NCBI GenBank assembly: GCA_011526275.1
Contig: WTJP01000135.1
Coordinates: 1-17,110, forward strand
DNA: 17,110 bases
Source: Candidatus Arcticimaribacter sp.
GTDB lineage: Bacteria; Bacteroidota; Bacteroidia; Flavobacteriales; Flavobacteriaceae
Direction: 5' to 3'
The notes beneath the pieces are model-generated. The model saw only the letters and a list, made by a program, of their open reading frames with translations, was not told the origin of the DNA and did no database searches. Position numbers and translations under genes: made by a program. This document shows positions 1 through 6,450 of the stretch, piece by piece; the first letter of the stretch is position 1; every line of letters begins with the position of its first letter.

Positions 1-1256
1 GCTTGTTTTAAGTCTGCTTTAAGATCTTCAAGATCCTCTAATCCAACGGAAAGACGGACTAAATCTTGTGTAACACCTGTTTCTTTTTGCGCGGCTTCAC
101 TCAACTGTTGATGTGTAGTGCTCGCAGGGTGGATGATTAAAGACTTAGAGTCTCCAATATTGGCTAATAGAGAGAAAATCTTGGTCTCATCAGCTACTTT
201 TTTCGCCGCTTCATACCCTCCTTTCAATCCAAAAGTAACAATACCACTTTGTCCTTTAGGCAAGTATGTTTTGGCTAGTGCGTTGTATTTACTCGAAGCG
301 AGTCCTGGGTAGTTCACCCAAGCGACTTCTTCTTGTTCTTCTAACCATTGTGCAATGGCCAATGCGTTTTCTGAATGTTGTCTTAAACGTAAATCGAGGG
401 TTTCTAATCCTTGAATGATTTGGAAACCATTGAAAGGACTAAGCGCTCCTCCAAAATCACGTAAACCTTCAATGCGAACTTTAGCAATGAAAGCTGCTGG
501 CCCTAAAGCTTCGTGATAAACCAATCCGTGGTAACCGGGAGAAGGTTCAGTGAATTCAGGGAAAAGTCCGTTCCCATAATCAAAAGTACCTGCATCGATA
601 ATCACTCCGCCCATAGCCGTACCATTTCCGTTGATGAATTTGGTTAAGGAATGAATTACGATGTTTGCCCCATGCTCAATGGGATTAAGTAAGGCAGGCG
701 TAGCTACTGTGTTATCCACAATAAAAGGCACTTTTGCTGCCTTAGCTTCTGCAGCAATTGCTTTTAAATCCAAAACATCAAGCTTTGGATTTCCCAATGA
801 TTCTGCAAAAATAGCACGTGTGTTTTCTTGTACTGCTTTCCCAAAGTTACTTGGGTCGTCTGGGTCAACAAAAGTGGTGGTGATCCCTAATCGAGGTAGG
901 GTAACGCTTAAGAGGTTATAGGTACCACCATATAAACTATTCGATGCAACAATATGGTCCCCAGCTTTCAACAATACCATTAAAGCAGTAGCGATTGCCG
1001 ATGTACCCGAAGCCGTTGTCACGGCAGCAATTCCTCCTTCAAGCGCGGCTAAACGTTGCTCAAGCGCGTCGTTAGTTGGGTTGTTTAAACGGGTGTAAAT
1101 GTATCCCGGTTCTGCCAATGAAAATAGATTAGCAGCGTGTTCCGCACTATCAAAAACATAAGCAGTTGATTGATAAATGGGAACTGCACGGGTTCCTTGT
1201 GTGTTTTTAGTCGTGTGACCTGCGTGCAAACTGTTGGTTTTGAATCCTAAGCTCAT
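1..1256 (-). CDS. metY: O-acetylhomoserine sulfhydrylase (aminocarboxypropyltransferase), 3' end cut by window edge
   Basis: PLP-dependent cytosolic enzyme of the Cys/Met metabolism family. It is expected to condense O-acetylhomoserine with sulfide to give homocysteine, and some members also act as cysteine synthases. My translation of the minus strand from ATG 1256-1254 begins MSLGFKTNSLHAGHTTKN and stays open to the edge for 418 codons. Family members are about 425-435 residues long, so only a few C-terminal residues should be missing. Family landmarks are the N-terminal YTRLNNPT (about residues 54-61), LYGGTYNL (108-115), the DNT strand end (181-183) and SLTKF with the PLP-binding lysine at 206. 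Length and the SLHAGH start favour MetY over cystathionine gamma-synthase, although substrate cannot be settled by eye. It is divergent from an Rrf2-type regulator across a shared palindrome, which suggests control by sulfur or cysteine status. Confidence 0.93.
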   Translation of the reverse strand, partial: MSLGFKTNSLHAGHTTKNTQGTRAVPIYQSTAYVFDSAEHAANLFSLAEPGYIYTRLNNPTNDALEQRLAALEGGIAAVTTASGTSAIATALMVLLKAGDHIVASNSLYGGTYNLLSVTLPRLGITTTFVDPDDPSNFGKAVQENTRAIFAESLGNPKLDVLDLKAIAAEAKAAKVPFIVDNTVATPALLNPIEHGANIVIHSLTKFINGNGTAMGGVIIDAGTFDYGNGLFPEFTEPSPGYHGLVYHEALGPAAFIAKVRIEGLRDFGGALSPFNGFQIIQGLETLDLRLRQHSENALAIAQWLEEQEEVAWVNYPGLASSKYNALAKTYLPKGQSGIVTFGLKGGYEAAKKVADETKIFSLLANIGDSKSLIIHPASTTHQQLSEAAQKETGVTQDLVRLSVGLEDLEDLKADLKQ

Positions 1257-1275
1257 TATTCTTTTTTTTCGTGGG

Positions 1276-1307
1276 CAAATTTAAGTCTAGAAAAACTAAA
1301 TACCAAA
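1276..1307 (-). promoter_or_regulatory. Predicted metY promoter (Bacteroidota type)
   Basis: On the minus strand, TAAATTTG (plus-strand bases 1276-1283) matches the Bacteroidota -7 consensus TAnnTTTG exactly. A TTTG (1304-1307) lies upstream, leaving a 20 bp spacer, within the usual range for the -33 element. The -7 box ends 19 bases before the metY start codon, so the leader would be short. Prediction from sequence only. Confidence 0.72.
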
Positions 1308-1312
1308 TAAAA

Positions 1313-1329
1313 CCTATAAAGTTTATAGG
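1313..1329. promoter_or_regulatory. Palindromic operator candidate between metY and the Rrf2 gene
   Basis: CCTATAAAGTTTATAGG is a perfect inverted repeat with 8 bp arms around a single central G. It sits just upstream of the metY -33 element and about 25 bp upstream of the -7 element of the regulator gene, so its centre is roughly 50 bp from both predicted transcription starts. Rrf2 proteins bind as dimers to inverted repeats, so autoregulation plus control of metY is the natural reading. No binding data are available, and the assignment to this regulator is inferred from position. Confidence 0.6.
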
Positions 1330-1354
1330 GATTAAATGGTTTGCTAAAAAAATG

Positions 1355-1362
1355 TATATTTG
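1355..1362 (+). promoter_or_regulatory. Predicted -7 element of the Rrf2 regulator promoter
   Basis: TATATTTG matches TAnnTTTG exactly. No TTG lies at the ideal distance upstream: the only one nearby, at 1341-1343, is 11 bp away, too close. The region where the -33 box should be is next to the palindrome. This would fit a promoter that depends on a bound activator, or simply a weak one. It also implies that translation starts downstream, at TTG 1387. Confidence 0.5.
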
Positions 1363-1386
1363 GATGGACCAAAAACAGTTGAAAAA

Positions 1387-1797
1387 TTGATTTCAAAAAA
1401 ATGTAAATACGCGATCAAAGCCTTGCTCTACTTGGCCGATAACCAAAGTGAGGAACGCTCTATATTTTCAACTGAAATCGCAGAGAAAGAAAAGATACCT
1501 CAAAAATTCCTCGAGACTATTTTGCGGGAATTACGGAACTTTCAATTACTACAAAGTAGAAGGGGAAAAACAGGTGGTTACCGTTTAATCAAACAACCAT
1601 CTGAAATAAAATTAGCCGACTTAATGCGTATGATGGACGGCCCCATCGCTTTATTGCCGTGCGTCTCCTTAAATTATTACGCTACATGTGATGAATGCGA
1701 CGAAACGACCTGCACCATCAAACCCGTTTTTGAAAAAGTACGTGATGAAACCCTAGCCATTCTTGGGAACACAACCATCGAAATGATGCGGGAATAA
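1387..1797 (+). CDS. Rrf2-family transcriptional regulator (CymR/IscR-like), TTG start
   Basis: Winged-helix DNA-binding regulator of the Rrf2 family, 136 residues from the chosen TTG start. The N-terminus MISKKCKYAIKALLYLA is the usual family opening. The recognition helix region IPQKFLETILRELRN and the wing RRGKTGGYRL follow at about residues 37-69. The C-terminal third carries four cysteines at 92, 101, 104 and 109, in the zone where IscR holds its Fe-S cysteines, although the spacing differs, so metal or cluster binding is possible but unproven. A longer in-frame start exists at TTG 1360, but it adds nine residues that the family lacks and falls inside a predicted -7 promoter element. Divergence from metY suggests a regulator of sulfur assimilation. 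In other Flavobacteria related genes often sit beside cysH/cysD/cysN (from memory); those genes are not here. Its stop lies 2 bp from the convergent MATE gene's stop. Confidence 0.88.
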   Translation: MISKKCKYAIKALLYLADNQSEERSIFSTEIAEKEKIPQKFLETILRELRNFQLLQSRRGKTGGYRLIKQPSEIKLADLMRMMDGPIALLPCVSLNYYATCDECDETTCTIKPVFEKVRDETLAILGNTTIEMMRE

Positions 1798-1799
1798 AA

Positions 1800-3206
1800 T
1801 TAAACTTTTGTTCTTTTCCACTTTCCCAAACTAAAGTAGTAAGCACTGACTAAGGTCAAAAGAATTTCAGCAGAAACGATCGCTACCATAACACCCACAG
1901 GACCCCACGCTAAGGTCATAGCCGTAAAATAGGCCAGGGGCAATTGGAACATCCAAAAGCACACCAAGTTGATGTAGGTAGGCGTTTTAGTGTCTCCAGC
2001 ACCATTGAAAGATTGTATTAACACCATACCAAAGGCGTAAAAAACATAGCCCAAAGCAAAAACCCGCAGGCAAAGGCTAGCGGTTTCTATTACTTGGGGA
2101 ACGGGGGAGAAAAAGCTTACGATTGGCTTGGACCAAATCAGGAAAATTATCGAGAGTGTACCCATGAACAACGCATTGTATTTTCCTGTTTGCCATACTG
2201 CTTTCTCTGCGCGTTCGGGAGCATTGGCGCCCAAGTTCTGCCCTACCAAAGTCGCAGCCGCATTGCTGAGTCCCCAAGCAGGCATCAAACAAAATATCAC
2301 GATGCGGATGGCGATGGTGTAGCCCGCCAAAACCTCACTTCCAAATTCCGACATGATACGCATTAAAAACACCCAACTGGAGGTGCCAATCAAGAATTGT
2401 CCAATGCCTCCCCACGAAATACGGATGAGGTTAGCCACAATTGCCAATTGCAGTTTGAGATGTCGAAACGCCAACTGTATCCTGCTTTTGCCCAGCCAAA
2501 GCAGCAAAAGTTGCAAAACTACTGCAGACCCTCTCCCAATGGTGGTTGCCACGGCTGCCCCTTTTACTCCAAGCTCTGGAAAGGGACCTAAACCAAAAAT
2601 AAAGAGTGGGTCAAGAACAATATTTAATCCATTAGAGAAAATCAAGACCCACATGGCATAGGAGGCATTACCCGCCCCACGAAAGATGGCATTGATGAGA
2701 AAAAGCAGCACTATGGTGATATTTCCCCCAATCAAGATTTGGGTGTATTGATAGCCTTCTTCAATTAAATCAGGAGCGGCTTTCATCAACCCGAGGATTT
2801 CTTTGGCATAGAAAATACCCGCCAAGCTAAATACAGTACTTACCCCCAAACCGAGGTAGATGACCTGCGTGGCTGCATGCTTTGCGCCCTCATGATTTCC
2901 TTCTCCAACCCTTCGGGCAATAACAGCTGTGGCTGCCATGCTAATCCCTACGGCAACTGCATAAATGAGACTAATAACAGATTCGGTTAAACCTATGGTC
3001 GCAACAGCATTAGTGCTCACTTGAGAGACAAAATAAATGTCCACCAAAGCAAAGACCGATTCCATAAGCATTTCAAAAACCATGGGAATGGCCAGCAAGA
3101 AAATAGCCTTGTTCAATGACCCTTGGGTATAGTCATATTCCTTTCCTCGGAGGGCATCTTTGAGCAGTGTCCACCAGTTGGGGCGTTGTGATGGGTGTTT
3201 TGTCAT
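1800..3206 (-). CDS. MATE-family multidrug/toxin efflux transporter
   Basis: Inner-membrane secondary transporter of 468 residues, close to the family norm, with about 12 hydrophobic segments arranged as two MatE repeats. The first repeat begins at about residue 32 (ATG start, then a hydrophilic tail to residue 30, then AIFLLAIPMVFEML). Typical MATE motifs are NAIFRGAGNA at the end of the first half, LDPLFIFGLGP, and LGVKGAAVATTIGR in the loop that follows. The second half repeats the pattern with NAAATLVGQNLGA and QSFNGAGDTKTP. Members export cationic or aromatic compounds using Na+ or H+ gradients; substrate and coupling ion cannot be read from the sequence. It lies 23 bp downstream of the AAA+ ATPase gene on the same strand, so co-transcription is possible. 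I see no convincing promoter of its own in that gap. NorM-like and DinF-like branches are not separable here. Confidence 0.92.
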   Translation of the reverse strand: MTKHPSQRPNWWTLLKDALRGKEYDYTQGSLNKAIFLLAIPMVFEMLMESVFALVDIYFVSQVSTNAVATIGLTESVISLIYAVAVGISMAATAVIARRVGEGNHEGAKHAATQVIYLGLGVSTVFSLAGIFYAKEILGLMKAAPDLIEEGYQYTQILIGGNITIVLLFLINAIFRGAGNASYAMWVLIFSNGLNIVLDPLFIFGLGPFPELGVKGAAVATTIGRGSAVVLQLLLLWLGKSRIQLAFRHLKLQLAIVANLIRISWGGIGQFLIGTSSWVFLMRIMSEFGSEVLAGYTIAIRIVIFCLMPAWGLSNAAATLVGQNLGANAPERAEKAVWQTGKYNALFMGTLSIIFLIWSKPIVSFFSPVPQVIETASLCLRVFALGYVFYAFGMVLIQSFNGAGDTKTPTYINLVCFWMFQLPLAYFTAMTLAWGPVGVMVAIVSAEILLTLVSAYYFSLGKWKRTKV

Positions 3207-3229
3207 AACACCACAAGTATAACAAATTT

Positions 3230-4693
3230 TTACAAGCCGCTAATGTAGCTTCCCAAAGCATCTTTGAATTGAAAGCCTTCAAGGGTGCGGTACTTGTTTA
3301 AACGTTTGTTGGCTTCAAGCCCCCACAGCAGAAATTCCATCATAAAATGACGGTCTTTCGCTTCACAATCGGGTTGGTGTTTCTCGAGTATGTTTTTAAT
3401 GTCTGGAATATTTTCCAAAGTATCTTGATACAGGCCGTTATCTAAAGTGTCTTCCAAGAACAGTTCATTGTCGCTAAAGAACCAGCCCAAGAGTTCGTCG
3501 TAGGGCCCAACTTCATCTTGTTTTTCCAATTTTTTTATTTCGGGAAAATAGAGTGGGAAAAGGCTTTTACAGGCTTGCGAAATCAAGTGGTAGGAAATTT
3601 GTTCGGCTCCTTCTTGTTCTCCTTCATAGACCAATTCCACCTTCCCGTTGATAGCGGGAATCACCCCTAGAAAATCAGACATACGCAGTGAGGTGGTCTC
3701 TTCTCCCGAAATCAACAAACGTCGTTCGGCTGTACTGATGAGGTTTTCAAATGCTGTAATACTCATGCGCGCACTCACCCCACTTTTGGCATCGACATAT
3801 TCGCTTTTTCGCGCTTCAAAACCAATTTGTTCCAAGAGTTCTCGTGCCAGTTCTGGAATGTGAATCTTTTCTTTGGTGTCTTCTTCTAGCTGTACCTCTT
3901 GTTCGGTTATAGCTTTTGCTATTTCTCGATTGTGTGGGTAGTGGGTCAATATTTGTGAACCAATACGATCTTTTAACGGAGTAACAATACTTCCTCTATT
4001 GGTGTAATCTTCTGGGTTGGCTGTAAAAATGATTTGAGTTTCGATGGGCAAACGCAACTTAAACCCGCGAATTTGGATTTCTTTCTCCTGTAAAATGGAG
4101 AATAAAGCCACTTGAATGCGCGCTTGCAAGTCGGGCAATTCGTTGAGCACAAAAATACAACGGTGTGCACGCGGGATCATTCCGAAGTGGATGACCCGTT
4201 CATCGGCATAAGAGAGTTTTAAATTGGCTGCTTTAATGGGGTCAACATCTCCAATCAAATCGGCAACCGTAACATCGGGTGTCGCTAGCTTTTCAAAAAA
4301 GCGATCGTCGCGATGCAGCCATTCAATTGGGGTGTCATCGCCTTTTTCTGCAATAAGCTCTTTCGCTTCTCGACTGATGGGCGCTAGTGGATCATCGTTA
4401 ATTTCAGAACCGGCTACAACGGGAACCCATTCATCTAACAACTGCGTCATCTGTCTGGCCAGTCGGGTCTTTGCTTGTCCTCTTAAGCCCAATAAGTTGA
4501 TGTTGTGCCCTGAAAGTAGCGCGCGTTCCACATCGGGAATAACGGTGTTTTCATAGCCGATTAATCCCTCAAAAGTAGGAATGCCTTCCTTGAGCCTATG
4601 ACGAAGGTTTTTGGCCAATTCGTCTTGTATGCTTTGCGGGTGATAGTCGGTTTTCTTGAGTGCCCCAAGGGTGGTAATTTCAGGTGAATTCAT
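3230..4693 (-). CDS. MoxR/ChlI-type AAA+ ATPase paired with a VWA protein
   Basis: Cytosolic AAA+ ATPase of 487 residues related to magnesium-chelatase subunit I and MoxR proteins, expected to act as a chaperone-like remodeller with the VWA partner encoded immediately upstream. Visible motifs are Walker A GLRGQAKT (residues 69-76), the Walker B strand IFVLNELPDL (180-189), sensor 1 in IIFTANPEDY (221-230) and TPLKDRIGSQ (238-247), where an arginine finger is likely. Walker B carries Asn184-Glu185 where most AAA+ proteins have Asp-Glu. The surrounding NELPDL wording is, as far as I recall, usual for this sub-family, so it is probably not a defect. It may be annotated elsewhere as a sigma-54-interacting regulator or magnesium chelatase, but no DNA-binding domain or chlorophyll-pathway neighbour supports those names. 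The gap to the upstream VWA gene is 7 bp, so the two are one operon. Confidence 0.88.
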   Translation of the reverse strand: MNSPEITTLGALKKTDYHPQSIQDELAKNLRHRLKEGIPTFEGLIGYENTVIPDVERALLSGHNINLLGLRGQAKTRLARQMTQLLDEWVPVVAGSEINDDPLAPISREAKELIAEKGDDTPIEWLHRDDRFFEKLATPDVTVADLIGDVDPIKAANLKLSYADERVIHFGMIPRAHRCIFVLNELPDLQARIQVALFSILQEKEIQIRGFKLRLPIETQIIFTANPEDYTNRGSIVTPLKDRIGSQILTHYPHNREIAKAITEQEVQLEEDTKEKIHIPELARELLEQIGFEARKSEYVDAKSGVSARMSITAFENLISTAERRLLISGEETTSLRMSDFLGVIPAINGKVELVYEGEQEGAEQISYHLISQACKSLFPLYFPEIKKLEKQDEVGPYDELLGWFFSDNELFLEDTLDNGLYQDTLENIPDIKNILEKHQPDCEAKDRHFMMEFLLWGLEANKRLNKYRTLEGFQFKDALGSYISGL

Positions 4694-4700
4694 AGCGTTC

Positions 4701-5825
4701 TTATTCTAAGCGTTTTTTTCTGTTTTTTTCATAGTCTTCAAAGATCATTTCCCCCAACCCTTTTAGTCCCGTAAAAAAGGCCTTCCCGCGATTGGCTTCG
4801 GTAAAGGTGCGTACAAACTGTTGCAAATAGGGGTCTTGAGCAATCATAAAAGTGGTGATGGGAATGTGTAATTTTTTGGCTTGTCGAGCCATGTTGTAGC
4901 ACTTTTCAACGATGGTGTCATCGAGGCCAACACTGTTTTTATAATAGCTACCGTCGGGTAATTTTAAGCAACTGGGCTTCCCGTCGGTAATCATAAAGAT
5001 TTGTTTGTTGCTGTTCTTTTTTCGACGCAAGATATCCATGGCCAATTCTAGTCCAGCAACGGTATTGGTGTGAAAAGGTCCCACTTCGAGATAGGGGACT
5101 TCTTTCAGGGAAATGGGCCAAGCATCATTTCCAAAAACCAAAATATCTAAGGTGTCTTTGGGGTAGCGGGTAGTAATGAGTTCTGCCAATGCCATGGCGA
5201 CTTTTTTAGCAGGAGTAATGCGATCTTCTCCATAGAGAATCATACTGTGGCTAATGTCGATCATTAAAACCGTACTCATTTGGGTTTTAAAGAAGCTGTC
5301 TTCTACCACTAAATCATCGTGTTGCAAGGTGAAATCTTGACCCACCGAACGAATTTGCGCATTTTTAATGCTTTGGGTCATGTCGATTTTCTCAAGGGCA
5401 TCGCCAAATTGATAGGCTTTGAACTCCCCAGTATTGTCTTCTCCTTGTCCTAGCTTTTTTGTTTTGTGATTTCCAGAAGTAGAGAGTTTGAGCTTCCCAA
5501 AAATTTGTTTGAGGGCGTGCTCGCGCAACAGTTTTTCTGTTTTTGGCGTAAGTGCCATGCCTTCTCCACCACCTGTTCCGCTTCCTTTAGGCTGGATGTA
5601 GGCTTTTTTCAATAAATCTTCTACAAAATCATCGATGGTGTAATCTTCATCGGTCAGTTGATATTCCTTGTCGAGTTCTCGCAACCAGTCAATGGCTTCG
5701 TCGAAATCGCCAGAGGTGTGGGTAATGAGTTCCTTAAAGATCTCAAAGAGACGTTCAAAAGGGCTTTGTTCTTTTGCACGCGCTTTGGTAAACCGAATTC
5801 CAAGGGAAGTGATTTCATATTTCAT
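4701..5825 (-). CDS. VWA-domain protein, partner of the downstream AAA+ ATPase
   Basis: A 374-residue protein without signal peptide or membrane segment, so probably cytosolic. Residues 1-75 are acidic and helical, residues 80-90 are a Gly-rich linker (GSGTGGGEG), and the C-terminal half (about 183-350) is a von Willebrand factor A domain. The metal-ion-dependent adhesion site looks complete: DISHS at 190-194 fits DxSxS, threonines at 253/255 can supply the third loop, and TDG at 280-282 fits the fourth. Position and 7 bp spacing to the MoxR-type ATPase fit the known MoxR/VWA pairing (RavA-ViaA, CoxD-CoxE, ChlI-ChlD), in which the VWA protein links the ATPase to a client. The client is unknown and no cofactor-insertion target is nearby. 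The start ATG gives MKYEITSLGIRF. It is divergent from rimP across 147 bp. Confidence 0.87.
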   Translation of the reverse strand: MKYEITSLGIRFTKARAKEQSPFERLFEIFKELITHTSGDFDEAIDWLRELDKEYQLTDEDYTIDDFVEDLLKKAYIQPKGSGTGGGEGMALTPKTEKLLREHALKQIFGKLKLSTSGNHKTKKLGQGEDNTGEFKAYQFGDALEKIDMTQSIKNAQIRSVGQDFTLQHDDLVVEDSFFKTQMSTVLMIDISHSMILYGEDRITPAKKVAMALAELITTRYPKDTLDILVFGNDAWPISLKEVPYLEVGPFHTNTVAGLELAMDILRRKKNSNKQIFMITDGKPSCLKLPDGSYYKNSVGLDDTIVEKCYNMARQAKKLHIPITTFMIAQDPYLQQFVRTFTEANRGKAFFTGLKGLGEMIFEDYEKNRKKRLE

Positions 5826-5889
5826 AGCCCTTAAAATTACAGATTTTTAATGAGTCTTTTTAAAATGATTACTCTTTCATGCAAAAGCA

Positions 5890-5918
5890 TTGTTTATCAG
5901 TTAAAATCGCTATATTTG
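5890..5918 (+). promoter_or_regulatory. Predicted promoter of the rimP-nusA-infB operon
   Basis: TTGTTT begins at 5890 (TTG 5890-5892) and TATATTTG at 5911-5918 matches TAnnTTTG exactly, with an 18 bp spacer. This is a good Bacteroidota-type housekeeping promoter. Transcription should begin around 5924-5928, giving a leader of about 45-50 nt before rimP. Confidence 0.72.
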
Positions 5919-5943
5919 CAGCACATTCTAAACAAAACGATTG

Positions 5944-5969
5944 GAAGACTTATGGTCTTCTTTTTTTTT
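5944..5969 (+). terminator. Leader hairpin plus T9 tract just upstream of rimP (attenuator candidate)
   Basis: GAAGAC (5944-5949) pairs with GTCTTC (5955-5960) around the loop TTATG, and nine consecutive T follow at 5961-5969. The shape is that of an intrinsic terminator, though the stem is only 6 bp. It lies between the predicted promoter and the rimP ATG, so it would act on the operon's own leader. The operon encodes NusA, a factor that modulates pausing and termination at hairpins, which makes feedback attenuation plausible but untested. Confidence 0.5.
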
Positions 5970-5972
5970 GAT

Positions 5973-6440
5973 ATGAGTTTTAAAGCACAAGTCGAGGCAT
6001 TGGTTCAGGAAGCACTAGAGGAAAACCCTAGTTTGTTTCTCATTGACTTTAGTGTTGGTGGGGACAATAGCATTCGCATTTTACTCGATGGTGATGAGGG
6101 TGTCTCGCTCGAAGCTTGCATGCAAGTGAGCCGAAAAGTAGAACACAATCTCGATCGTGAGGAAAACGATTTCTCCATTGAAGTGAGTTCTTGTGGTATA
6201 GGATCACCCTTGACCATGGCGCGTCAGTTCAAGAAAAACGTCAATCGTAAACTAGAAGTACTTGACCAAGAAGACAAACTTGTTCAAGGCACCCTGACAG
6301 AAGCAAACGATGAATCGTTTACCCTGCAGTGGAAGGCCAGAGAGCCCAAACCCGTTGGTAAAGGAAAAGTAACCGTTACCAAAACAAAAGAATTTCAATA
6401 CGGCATGTATAAAAACGCCAAAGTAATCGTATCTATTTAA
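5973..6440 (+). CDS. rimP: Ribosome maturation factor RimP
   Basis: Cytosolic factor for maturation of the 30S subunit, 155 residues from the chosen ATG, the usual family length. The N-terminal alpha/beta domain contains LFLIDFSVGGDNSIRILLDG (about residues 21-40), followed by the family's C.. SRKVEHNLD helix and the FSIEVSSCGIGSPL strand and turn that marks the domain boundary (E. coli-type EVSSPGLDRPL). The C-terminal SH3-like domain runs from about residue 90 to the end. In-frame starts further upstream (5850, 5952) would add residues read through the promoter or the hairpin/T-tract and are unlikely; the ATG at 5973 gives MSFKAQVEALV. First gene of the conserved rimP-nusA-infB operon, with 10 bp to nusA. 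Confidence 0.93.
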   Translation: MSFKAQVEALVQEALEENPSLFLIDFSVGGDNSIRILLDGDEGVSLEACMQVSRKVEHNLDREENDFSIEVSSCGIGSPLTMARQFKKNVNRKLEVLDQEDKLVQGTLTEANDESFTLQWKAREPKPVGKGKVTVTKTKEFQYGMYKNAKVIVSI

Positions 6441-6450
6441 GCATTTAGTT

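Noticed and set aside
118..921. Open frames on the plus strand at 118-312 and 661-921
   Set aside because: They lie antisense to metY, which gives a full, unmistakable PLP-enzyme translation across the same bases.
5832..5839. Minus-strand TAATTTTA as the -7 box for the VWA gene
   Set aside because: It matches 7 of 8 positions, but there is no TTG at a suitable distance and the region is AT-rich, so I could not support a promoter call.
5850..5972. Longer version of RimP starting at ATG 5850 or ATG 5952
   Set aside because: The extension reads through the predicted promoter and the hairpin/T tract, yields VFFFFD-like text, and is absent from RimP proteins, which are about 150 residues long.
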